In this document: positions 1 to 6,552 of the stretch, piece after piece | How positions within the stretch are numbered: position 1 is the stretch's first letter | How the letters are laid out: every line of letters starts with the position of its first letter | Origin: CALRGE01 sp964365765 | Lineage (GTDB): Bacteria; Patescibacteriota; Gracilibacteria; UBA1369; 2-02-FULL-48-14 | Length of the DNA: 8,862 nucleotides | Reading direction: 5' to 3' | NCBI GenBank assembly: GCA_964365765.1 | Contig: CAYIRB010000045.1 | Coordinates: 1-8,862 of the forward strand | The notes under the pieces: model-generated | Database searches by the model: none | Told to the model about the DNA's origin: nothing | The model's input: the letters and a program-made list of their open reading frames with translations, nothing else | Program-made: the position numbers and the translations under genes

Positions 1-1
1 C

Positions 2-304
2 GAAATTATCACGGCCGCGCTTAACAAACGCGAAGAAGAGATTGAAGATGAAAAAAATTCAATTGAAGTCAAACAAACTGATTCAAGGCATATGTCGGTA
101 CAGATCAATCGTCTCTTGGAAAAAGAATTCGGCACAAAATGTTCCATTCCAACCTGCAAAAAACCCGCCGAACACATCCACCATACGCAAATTTTCGCGA
201 TATCACGAACTCATGATCCCCGTTACCTCGCGCCGATGTGCCGTGAACACCATGCGATCGCGCACGCGATAAACCTGAAAGTTCAAGAAAAACGGTTTGG
301 ATAA
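2..304 (+). CDS. HNH endonuclease-type protein, C-terminal 100 residues (5' end outside window)
   Basis: The frame is open from the left edge to a TAA at 302-304, so the start and N-terminal domain are missing. The visible part begins with a charged helical stretch rich in Lys and Glu. A compact HNH/zinc-finger fold follows: C47-x4-C52 and C80-x2-H83 (numbered within the visible fragment) would hold a structural zinc. The H60-H61 pair and the H83-H84 pair lie at the positions of HNH catalytic histidines. The pattern C..C, HIHH, FA...HDP.YLAP.C..HH.IAHA matches the HNH domain found at the C-terminus of many bacterial proteins with a helical N-terminal region. Such proteins are predicted metal-dependent DNA nucleases, but the substrate of this one cannot be inferred. 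The ATG at 92 is internal and gives only the bare HNH domain. I prefer the longer reading because the frame stays open and codes a sensible helix upstream. Confidence 0.8.
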   Translation, partial: EIITAALNKREEEIEDEKNSIEVKQTDSRHMSVQINRLLEKEFGTKCSIPTCKKPAEHIHHTQIFAISRTHDPRYLAPMCREHHAIAHAINLKVQEKRFG

Positions 305-324
305 AATCGGTGGCGTGATATAAT
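296..324 (+). promoter_or_regulatory. Sigma70-like promoter of the surface-protein gene
   Basis: A perfect TATAAT lies at 319-324. The best -35 at normal distance is TTTGGA (296-301, 17-bp spacer), which is weak at 3 of 6 matches and overlaps the stop codon region of the HNH gene. The expected transcription start near 331 leaves only about 13 bases before the ATG at 344. No Shine-Dalgarno sequence is present in that leader. The weak -35 suggests an activator or low basal strength (inference). Confidence 0.6.
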
Positions 325-338
325 TGCGCCACACGCCA
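310..338. repeat. Overlapping inverted repeats around the -10 box (possible operator)
   Basis: Two alternative perfect inverted repeats share sequence here. GTGGCG (310-315) pairs with CGCCAC (327-332) across 11 bases. TGGCGTG (311-317) pairs with CACGCCA (332-338) across 14 bases. Both enclose the TATAAT at 319-324, and the second also encloses the predicted transcription start. A repressor site is the natural reading. There is no T-tract after it, so it is not an intrinsic terminator for the upstream HNH gene. Confidence 0.45.
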
Positions 339-343
339 TATTG

Positions 344-3046
344 ATGAAAAAAATCTTATTTTCGATTCCGTTTGTCATATTGATTGCCGCGCTTTTTGCG
401 CCGACGGTTTTTGCCGCAAGTCCACCCGGAACGCCCGGGGACGGTTTTTCTTCGACCGATCCTTGCGGGTATCTTACCGGCACCAGTACAAGCCCCACTT
501 CCGGGAGCGATGAATTGAACACGGGCGGGAATGTTTATTTGGATTTGGGCGCGACCTATAAAACCTATCAAGCCTGCGTTAAGTCAAACGGCTACTTTTA
601 CGATTCTTATTCTTACGTATGGAGCAATCAAGTCGGTTGGATCGATTTCAATTGGACGAGGCCGAGTTCCATGAGTGTCGCCGATTATTATACTTACCTT
701 CCGAATGTGGATCAGACCACGGGCACGTGGACAGGTTACGCGTGGAACCAAATTATCGGCTGGGTACAGCTGGATTGGACTTGTTCGAGCTCTTGTTCGA
801 CTACGGAAAGAGTTCTGACCGATACAACCGGAGGAAGCGTGACCGGTTACGGTTGGAACGATCAAACGGGATGGCTGAGTTTTTACGGTCTGGCCCAAGA
901 ACTTCCGCCTTACGACGTTACGGCGAGCGTGACCGTTGAAACCGGAGACGGATATTCGCCTTCGGAAGTTACCATCGATAACGCGCCCTACGCGGACGGG
1001 TTCCAGTACTACAGGGTTAAATTGGTGTTAACAAATAATGACACGGGTGAAAGTCTTACGTCTTCCGATCTTTCCACCGTGCGCGTGGCGGTGAACAGCA
1101 CATCGGATTCAAATGTTTATCTCGACCAAGTCCATAACAAGGGTTTGGCCACATTGGCCAGCAAAGAAAATCTGGCTTTGACCGACTGCACGTCGCTTTC
1201 TTCATCTGTGTACTCTTGTGAAATGCTTGATTCGGATGGAGAAACAAGTTTTAATTATTTTATTTATTCCGGAGCTCCCACGTCCGATATGCTTGGGATA
1301 GACAGCGATGCCGACGGGAGTTTCGACATCTACAATGACAGAGATTACGGCACCGCGATTTATGAAAGTCCGACCGGCAACGGTTCCGCGAGTTCCGACA
1401 GAACCACCGCTTTTTACAGTCGTGACAGCGCCAGAAATAAATACGCAATCAGTTCGATAGATTTTTCTTTGGCAATGGTTGATACGACCCGCGAGCTTAC
1501 TTTGAGCGGTTTGACCGACGCGGGATCGGGTTCCTGCGGGCTTGCCATCGTTTGTGAAAAATATACTTACACGCCAAGCGCGGACGTGGATTTGAGTTAC
1601 AGGCCGAGGTTTCAAAATACAAGTTTTGTGACCGACTACGATGGCTCGGAAAGAGAAACAATTGCGGATTACGACTCAAGTTCGACGGGGATGTATGTTC
1701 GATCCTACGCCACCATCGCATCCACGTCGGATGAATTCATGACCGTGAACGGAAGCGGTACCGGCCGCACTTACAGAGTGCACTACGAGGTCGCCAGCGA
1801 CGCGACGGACGATGCCGATTTAAAATTTTTGATAGATACGAATAATCCGGAAGATGACGTGATGAACGGACGATATCGTGATAACGACTTCAACAGAATA
1901 CCCGGTTCCGCGACTTACTATTACGGCGGAGGCGTCGCTGGCAGTTCCGTGGATTACAGAATCGGATACGGGCAAGAATACCCCGGTGTCTACACCGCGA
2001 CCCCGACCAATCCGACTTTGGAGCAGTGGGTTTGCGACGAAATTTCCGCGGATCCGCAAACCGTAAGCTTGGTGGCGGAGGAAAGCGTGAACAGCGGAGT
2101 TTCGACCTGCTACTTCACCGGCTATTTACCGCGGCCGGACAGACACGCCGATGCGGAGGACATGCTTTTGATAGGCGCGATCAATTCTTCAATCGATGAG
2201 GATGTTGTTTCCGAACAGGATGAAGTTTCGGTTTTGGGGATTGCGAATTACGTAAGTTTGAGAAATGAACTTTACGCGCAAGTTTCCAGACTTGTGAGGA
2301 ATCAGACGCCGAAAAATTCCGCCGTTTGCGGAAGTTTGAGTTCAAAAATGAACATGCAGGATTCCGGAACTTGCAAAAAAACCGCCGTCAGCACTTTGAT
2401 GAACGGTCTGTTATTGTACGCCGAGAGTGATGTTTACGTGGCCGGAAGCACAAGTTTTACGGATAAAACTTTGGTTGTGAAAGGCGGGGATGTCTACATA
2501 GAAGGAAATGTCTATGGCGGAAAGCTCGGGATTATCGTTTTGCAAGATGACGGCGAGGGAGGAAACGTTTATATTTCGCCCGACGTGACGGACTTGTACG
2601 CGAATATTTTCGCCGACGGAAGTATTTTCAGCTACAGTGACACGACTACTTCCGGCGTGCCGACTTGGAGTTCAAGCGACACCAGAGCGGAGACTCTTTT
2701 GAACCAGTTATATATAAAGGGCTCGATTGTTTCCAGAAATACCATCGGGGGCGCTTCCGGCGGCGCGACTTCCCCTTACAATTTGGGCGACGGCACGACG
2801 ACGACGTCCGTGAGCGTTGCGAAGGAATACGATTTCAACAAAATGCGCGAATTCAGTCTTTGTTATCCTTTGGACGCGAGCGGCAACGTGGATGAAACGA
2901 GCGCGCCGGAAGACTGTGATGAAGGAGAAAGCCGCTCGGTCGGATATACCGGCACGAGCGACGCGCCTTTGATTGTCGAGTATGATCCGCCGTCGGCGAC
3001 GATGCCGGTATTCAATAACAGCGGTTTGAATATGTCGGGGCTATAG
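344..3046 (+). CDS. Large secreted surface protein with GW-type repeats and repetitive beta-rich C-terminus
   Basis: A 900-residue protein, probably exported by Sec and displayed on or released from the cell. A signal peptide is clear: Lys-Lys, a hydrophobic core, and cleavage probable after VFA at residue 24. Three tryptophan repeats follow at about 92-104, 132-145 and 169-182 (VWSNQVGWIDF, YAWNQIIGWVQL, YGWNDQTGWLSF). A D-x-D-x-D-G-x-x-D calcium-loop-like motif lies at 320-328. Fourteen cysteines fall in neighbouring pairs (41/78, 147/151, 282/292, 398/404, 564/589, 662/677, 840/858), which suggests disulfides. Residues 684-799 are a repetitive Gly/Val/Ile/Tyr region (GGDVYIEGNVYGG, GGNVYISPDV, YIKGSIVSRNTIGG) resembling beta-helix or bactofilin-like polymer-forming folds. 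No sortase motif or C-terminal membrane helix is visible. The start is ATG 344; a TTG just before it at 341 is less likely. S-layer, pilus-associated and adhesin roles all remain possible. Confidence 0.85.
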   Translation: MKKILFSIPFVILIAALFAPTVFAASPPGTPGDGFSSTDPCGYLTGTSTSPTSGSDELNTGGNVYLDLGATYKTYQACVKSNGYFYDSYSYVWSNQVGWIDFNWTRPSSMSVADYYTYLPNVDQTTGTWTGYAWNQIIGWVQLDWTCSSSCSTTERVLTDTTGGSVTGYGWNDQTGWLSFYGLAQELPPYDVTASVTVETGDGYSPSEVTIDNAPYADGFQYYRVKLVLTNNDTGESLTSSDLSTVRVAVNSTSDSNVYLDQVHNKGLATLASKENLALTDCTSLSSSVYSCEMLDSDGETSFNYFIYSGAPTSDMLGIDSDADGSFDIYNDRDYGTAIYESPTGNGSASSDRTTAFYSRDSARNKYAISSIDFSLAMVDTTRELTLSGLTDAGSGSCGLAIVCEKYTYTPSADVDLSYRPRFQNTSFVTDYDGSERETIADYDSSSTGMYVRSYATIASTSDEFMTVNGSGTGRTYRVHYEVASDATDDADLKFLIDTNNPEDDVMNGRYRDNDFNRIPGSATYYYGGGVAGSSVDYRIGYGQEYPGVYTATPTNPTLEQWVCDEISADPQTVSLVAEESVNSGVSTCYFTGYLPRPDRHADAEDMLLIGAINSSIDEDVVSEQDEVSVLGIANYVSLRNELYAQVSRLVRNQTPKNSAVCGSLSSKMNMQDSGTCKKTAVSTLMNGLLLYAESDVYVAGSTSFTDKTLVVKGGDVYIEGNVYGGKLGIIVLQDDGEGGNVYISPDVTDLYANIFADGSIFSYSDTTTSGVPTWSSSDTRAETLLNQLYIKGSIVSRNTIGGASGGATSPYNLGDGTTTTSVSVAKEYDFNKMREFSLCYPLDASGNVDETSAPEDCDEGESRSVGYTGTSDAPLIVEYDPPSATMPVFNNSGLNMSGL

Positions 3047-3247
3047 CGCGCCGTTCCAATCCACCGTGAAGAAAAGATAAGTGGCGATGGCGGCTATCGC
3101 GATGAAAATCAAGATAAATAAGAGAGTGATTGTGACCGTGCGGGCGCTGAGATAGCGGAAGCGCGCCGCGTGTTTAACGGCTACATACGCGCATACCGAA
3201 AACACTATCAGCAGGGAGAAGTAAATAAATCCGATTATCATTCCCAT
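3041..3247 (-). CDS. Small two-helix membrane protein, coupled to the phosphomannomutase gene
   Basis: A 68-residue protein that is almost entirely membrane. Helix one covers residues 1-24 (GMIIGFIYFSLLIVF...) and helix two about 40-60 (ITLLFILIFIAIAAI...). They are joined by a basic loop (KHAARFRYLSAR), which the positive-inside rule places in the cytoplasm with both ends outside. I chose ATG 3247. ATG 3241 overlaps the mutase stop as ATGA, and TTG 3259 lies further inside the mutase gene; any of the three implies translational coupling to the upstream gene. There is no family I recognise. Because it shares an operon with a sugar-phosphate mutase, a role near envelope polysaccharide synthesis is possible but unproven. 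Its stop TAG lies in the palindrome CTATAG shared with the convergent surface-protein gene. Confidence 0.65.
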   Translation of the reverse strand: MGMIIGFIYFSLLIVFSVCAYVAVKHAARFRYLSARTVTITLLFILIFIAIAAIATYLFFTVDWNGAL

Positions 3248-4647
3248 GATTTGGTCCAAGTGAGGTTTACTTCGGGATACTTTTTAAGTTCCGTTACCAT
3301 TATAGCGATAATTTCGCGAAGACGCTCGGGACTTTGCGCCTCAAAGCGGAGTGTAAGATTCGGCGATGTGTTACTGCAACGTACCGCGCCCCAAGATGAA
3401 GCGTCAAAGTTTACGCGCACGCCGTCGAGCGTAAGGCAGTCGTAAATGTCCACAAAGTGTTTCTTGATTTTGTCGACAATGGCGAATTTTTTGTCGTCGG
3501 GGCAGGACGCTTTTATTTCGGGTGTGCAGAAAGTCTCGGGAATTCCCGCGAGTAATTGAGAGAATGGTTTGTCGGATTTTGAAAGAATTTCAAGTATTTT
3601 CGCGGCGCCGAGGAAGGCGTCGTCGAAGCCGTAGTAGTTTTCCGCAAAAAAGAGATGGCCGCTGATTTCGCCGGCAAGCGGGGCGCCGATCTCACGCATT
3701 TTTGTTTCAATAAAAGAATGTCCGGTTTTTGCCATTACCGGCTTGCCGCCGTGTTTGGAAATGTCATCGATCAGAACTTGGGAAGCCTTGGCGTCAAAGA
3801 CGATGCTTGCGCCCGGACGTCTTTTTAGAAGGTCGCGCGCCAAAAGCAAAAGCAAAAGGTCGGCGCTGTAATGATGGCCGTTTCCGTCTATCACACCCAC
3901 GCGGTCGCCGTCACCGTCAAAACCGAGCCCGAGGTCGGCATGATTTTCTTTCACCGCTTTGATCACGTCGCGCATGTTCTCGATTTCTTCCGGATTAGCC
4001 TCATGGTTGGGGTAATTTCCGTCGGATTCGGTGAAAAGAGGAATGACTTCACAGCCGAGCGACTCGAAAAGTTGTTTTACGAATGGGCCCGTCGCGCCGT
4101 TTCCGCTGTCCACGACTATTTTGAGTTTTCGTTCCAGGTGCGTGATTCCGCATATTTTTTTCAGGTAGGCGGGGAAAACGTTCAATACATCCAAAGTTCC
4201 GTTTCCGGTTTCAAAGTCCGCCGTTTGAATCATCTTCAATATAACTTGTAATTCATCGCCGCAAATCGAATGAGCCGCGCGCCCGACAAGTTTTATGCCA
4301 TTGTATTCCTTGGGATTGTGGCTGGCGGTTATTGAAACGCCGCCGTCAAAGTCGAAGGCGCAAACTCCAAAATACAGCATTGGCGAGGTGATCATTCCCA
4401 GGTTTGTTATGTTGCAACCGGCGGCGCGCGCGCCTTTGATAAATGCGTCGGCAAGTTCAGGGTTACTTAACCTGCAATCGTAGGCGAGGGCGATTTTTTT
4501 GCCGTAGTGGCGTAAAAAGTATGTGCCGCTCGCTTTACCTATTAACTCGACAGTTTCAGGTGTGAGATCGACGGGTTTGTCCGATTTTGGCTTATGCGCG
4601 ATTCCGCGAATGTCGTAAGCCCGGAAAATTAAAGGATTTATGCTCAT
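3238..4647 (-). CDS. manB: Phosphomannomutase/phosphoglucomutase (alpha-D-phosphohexomutase family)
   Basis: A cytoplasmic enzyme of 469 residues, full length for the family. It interconverts hexose 6-phosphate and hexose 1-phosphate, supplying GDP-mannose or UDP-glucose precursors for envelope glycans. All four signature loops are present in order. These are the catalytic phosphoserine loop TASHNP (S109), the Mg-binding loop DGDGDR (D244, D246, D248), the sugar-recognition loop GEISGH (326-331), and the C-terminal phosphate-binding loop RCSNTSPN (423-430) followed by LRFE. The N-terminus FRAYDIRGI is typical and supports ATG 4647 as the start. Nothing key is missing. It heads a leftward operon with the small membrane protein, whose start overlaps this stop codon. 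Sequence alone does not settle mannose versus glucose preference; the bifunctional AlgC/ManB type is the best guess, so the gene symbol is tentative. Expression probably comes from the divergent promoter region at 4650-4700. Confidence 0.93.
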   Translation of the reverse strand: MSINPLIFRAYDIRGIAHKPKSDKPVDLTPETVELIGKASGTYFLRHYGKKIALAYDCRLSNPELADAFIKGARAAGCNITNLGMITSPMLYFGVCAFDFDGGVSITASHNPKEYNGIKLVGRAAHSICGDELQVILKMIQTADFETGNGTLDVLNVFPAYLKKICGITHLERKLKIVVDSGNGATGPFVKQLFESLGCEVIPLFTESDGNYPNHEANPEEIENMRDVIKAVKENHADLGLGFDGDGDRVGVIDGNGHHYSADLLLLLLARDLLKRRPGASIVFDAKASQVLIDDISKHGGKPVMAKTGHSFIETKMREIGAPLAGEISGHLFFAENYYGFDDAFLGAAKILEILSKSDKPFSQLLAGIPETFCTPEIKASCPDDKKFAIVDKIKKHFVDIYDCLTLDGVRVNFDASSWGAVRCSNTSPNLTLRFEAQSPERLREIIAIMVTELKKYPEVNLTWTKSWE

Positions 4648-4650
4648 GCG

Positions 4651-4667
4651 TCTGGCAAAATACCAGA
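4651..4667. repeat. Inverted repeat between -35 and -10 (possible operator)
   Basis: TCTGG (4651-4655) and CCAGA (4663-4667) form perfect 5-bp arms around CAAAATA. They overlap the plus-strand -35 and lie just upstream of both start regions. A dimeric regulator bound here could affect both operons. Arms this short can arise by chance. Confidence 0.3.
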
Positions 4668-4682
4668 TTTTCTGCTATAATA
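4652..4682. promoter_or_regulatory. Divergent promoter region with a shared, nearly symmetric -10
   Basis: On the plus strand, TATAAT (4676-4681) with CTGGCA (4652-4657, 18-bp spacer, 4 of 6 matches) can drive the glucosaminidase gene; 20 bases separate the -10 from ATG 4702. The same bases shifted by one read TATTAT on the minus strand (4682-4677), 29 bases upstream of the mutase ATG at 4647. I found no clear minus-strand -35, so the leftward promoter is less certain. Neither start has a Shine-Dalgarno sequence. Confidence 0.5.
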
Positions 4683-4701
4683 GTATGATATTTCGAACCT
4701 T

Positions 4702-5544
4702 ATGGCACCCGAACAACCAGCATCAGGTCAGGAGAGTCAGCCGAATGCCGCGGAAAAACCAAAAACCGAGGCTGAACTTCTGGCTGAACAAGAAGCTGCC
4801 AAGGCTAAAATTCAAGCAGCGTCCAAAGGTGAAAGAACAGAACTGCTTGCAAATATTTTTGGCAAAGTCTCCGAAGGTTTTAACATTTTTTTGGAAGGTT
4901 GGAGCGAGGTGGTAAAGGGTTTTTGGAGCACATTTTTTGAGGGCGGAGTAATAAAGCTTTCCGGTGAGGGTACATCTTCGACCGGCGCGACCTACGAGGC
5001 TCCGACAAAATCAAATGAAAAACATAAAGGTAAATTTGCCGATGATCTTAATGGTCTAATGAAGGCATTTGGCATTGAGGAGTCCGCAAGCGCGAGCAAA
5101 AACTTTTTTGAAGTTGCGGTTAGATTGGCAAAAGAGGTGGAAGCGGCTTATGGAATCCCTTATCAAGTTGTAGTCGCGCAGAGTTGTTTGGAGTCGAATT
5201 TCGGTCTTAGCGGCCTTTCACAAAAAAACTTTAACTGTTTCGGCATTAAGGCTCAAAAGGGCTACAAAGGTCAAAAAGCAAACTACAAAACCGACGAATA
5301 TTTTGACGGTAAAACAAAGTCCACAATCAACTCGAACTTCCGGTCTTATTCAAGCATAAGGGAATCATTCATGGATTACGGCAGATTTTTAAAGGAAAAT
5401 TCACGTTACGCAAAAGCTTTCGAGTACGCAAACAACCCCAAGGCTTTTTTGGATGCGGTTATAGGCGCGGGCTACGCGACTTCACCGACTTATGTTGCCA
5501 GCGCGCAAAAAGCGGTGGAACCTTACGGACTTTCATTGGCTTAA
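4702..5544 (+). CDS. GH73-type endo-beta-N-acetylglucosaminidase (FlgJ/LytG-like peptidoglycan hydrolase)
   Basis: A 280-residue enzyme predicted to cut the glycan strands of peptidoglycan. The glucosaminidase domain spans about 135-277. It has GIPYQVVVAQSCLESNFG with the likely catalytic Glu at 164, the NFNCFGIKA segment at 176-184, FRSYSSIRESFMDYGRFL at 213-230, and the closing GAGYATSPTYV at 256-265, all in usual family order. Residues 1-45 are a Gln/Glu/Ala/Lys-rich, probably disordered or helical segment. Residues 47-83 are rich in Phe and Trp and could be amphipathic or peripherally membrane-bound; a flexible linker follows. No signal peptide is visible, which is odd for a wall hydrolase. 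The ATG at 4702 follows the TATAAT by 20 bases without a Shine-Dalgarno sequence. One base separates its stop from the next gene, an M23 endopeptidase, so the two are almost certainly co-expressed. Confidence 0.88.
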   Translation: MAPEQPASGQESQPNAAEKPKTEAELLAEQEAAKAKIQAASKGERTELLANIFGKVSEGFNIFLEGWSEVVKGFWSTFFEGGVIKLSGEGTSSTGATYEAPTKSNEKHKGKFADDLNGLMKAFGIEESASASKNFFEVAVRLAKEVEAAYGIPYQVVVAQSCLESNFGLSGLSQKNFNCFGIKAQKGYKGQKANYKTDEYFDGKTKSTINSNFRSYSSIRESFMDYGRFLKENSRYAKAFEYANNPKAFLDAVIGAGYATSPTYVASAQKAVEPYGLSLA

Positions 5545-5545
5545 T

Positions 5546-6550
5546 ATGCCATCAAATAACGAAACACAATACTTCGATTACGTGCAGGAGAATGCCGAGA
5601 AAGGGCGTTCGGCGGAAGCGAGCGAACTTTTGGACAAGGCTTTGGCGGATTGGAAAAAGGAGAATGAGGGCAAGTCGGAGGAAAGTTGCGACTGGCTTCG
5701 AGAGGGCCGCGAGTACGTTTCGGAGCTAAAAAAACTTGAGGAAGCGCAGGAGAAGGGAGTGCAAGATTTGACCGAAAATTACGAAAAATTAAAGGGAATC
5801 GCGCGGGATTTTGCGAGCTATCAGCGAGCCATACTGCAGGCGGAAACTGCGGCCGGACCTCCAAAAGAAGAAAGCGATTGGGATAGAAATTTGAAGTTTT
5901 TTACGGAGCATCCGATTGCAGGTTTTATTCCGATGGTGATTTCTTGGTTTAAAAAAAGTTTTGGTGGCGGTTCGACCGACAGTCAGACCGAAGAGGAAGA
6001 GGTGGCGGAATACGAAGAGTCGACGGAAAGTCTTGAAGGACTTCCGAATTATCCCGAATTGCGTTTGAGCCGTTTGCCGGCTGGCGCAACTTTGACTTCA
6101 GACATTCAGACTCATCGCGAATCGACCGGAAAGGCGCACACCGGAATAGACATTGCCGGAATGCCGGAGGGGACGCCGCTTTATTGCCCCGGAGAAGGAG
6201 TGGTTGTTGGCACTGGCTTCAAGGAGTCCAATGGAAATTACGTTTACATTCGCTATATGATAGATGGCAAACCCTACACGTTTTGCTTTTTGCACTTGCA
6301 GGAGATGAGTCCCTTAAAGCCGGGGCAAAGAGTTAGCGCCGACACGGTTTTGGGTAAAGTCGGTCATACTGGACATGTGATTCCCGGGAAGGGCGGACGC
6401 GGCGATCATCTGCATTTTCAAGTTTACGATTCCGCGCACAAAGTTATAGACCCGATGCCATTTTTGCCGGCGGACATCCAAGGTGGTCTGCTCGCGAAAA
6501 GGGAAGGTAAGAATGATCCCTATTGGGGTGAACAAAGAGCGGTTGCTTAA
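5546..6550 (+). CDS. M23 (LytM-type) zinc metallopeptidase, peptidoglycan endopeptidase
   Basis: A 334-residue protein predicted to cleave peptidoglycan peptide bonds. The M23 domain covers about 180-308. H198 and D202 (HTGID) plus H290 of the DHLHF motif are the expected zinc ligands, and H250 (FLHLQ) and H288 are the catalytic histidines, so the site is intact. Residues 1-100 are charged and helical, with 57-100 likely a coiled coil. Residues 115-139 form an aromatic-hydrophobic patch (GFIPMVISWFKK). A very acidic linker at 148-164 precedes the enzyme domain. No signal peptide is seen. The start is ATG 5546, one base after the glucosaminidase stop (TAATATG), which implies reinitiation or coupling. 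An in-frame ATG at 5492 would overlap the upstream gene by over 50 bases and add only 18 residues. Its layout mirrors the neighbouring hydrolase: charged helix, aromatic patch, linker, enzyme. Confidence 0.9.
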   Translation: MPSNNETQYFDYVQENAEKGRSAEASELLDKALADWKKENEGKSEESCDWLREGREYVSELKKLEEAQEKGVQDLTENYEKLKGIARDFASYQRAILQAETAAGPPKEESDWDRNLKFFTEHPIAGFIPMVISWFKKSFGGGSTDSQTEEEEVAEYEESTESLEGLPNYPELRLSRLPAGATLTSDIQTHRESTGKAHTGIDIAGMPEGTPLYCPGEGVVVGTGFKESNGNYVYIRYMIDGKPYTFCFLHLQEMSPLKPGQRVSADTVLGKVGHTGHVIPGKGGRGDHLHFQVYDSAHKVIDPMPFLPADIQGGLLAKREGKNDPYWGEQRAVA

Positions 6551-6552
6551 AT

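Noticed and set aside
310..338. Intrinsic terminator for the HNH gene
   Set aside because: A stem is possible but no T-run follows, and the TATAAT in its loop argues for a promoter region.
341..343. TTG as start of the surface protein
   Set aside because: The ATG that follows directly gives a normal signal peptide (MKKILF...), so the weaker start is not needed.
619..939. 106-codon plus-strand open frame within the surface-protein gene
   Set aside because: It is a shifted-frame shadow of the tryptophan-repeat region, with no recognisable domain.
1202..1615. 137-codon minus-strand open frame inside the surface-protein gene
   Set aside because: The translation is low-complexity Arg/Val/Gly typical of the complement of a GC-rich coding frame, and the plus-strand gene is continuous through it.
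3238..3240. UGA recoded as glycine (Gracilibacteria-type code)
   Set aside because: The phosphohexomutase ends at this UGA right where the family normally ends, abiEi also ends in UGA, and no conserved gene here has internal UGA.
3871..4251. 126-codon plus-strand open frame opposite the phosphomannomutase gene
   Set aside because: It is antisense to a gene with all four family signature loops intact; its translation shows no domain and no promoter or start signal supports it.
4451..4475. Short inverted repeat GGTTA/TAACC inside the phosphomannomutase gene
   Set aside because: Arms of 5 bp within a coding sequence, with no regulatory context; likely chance.
5492..5545. Earlier ATG for the M23 gene
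   Set aside because: It would overlap the glucosaminidase gene by more than 50 bases and adds an 18-residue stretch that is only that gene's tail in another frame. ATG 5546 directly after the stop fits better.
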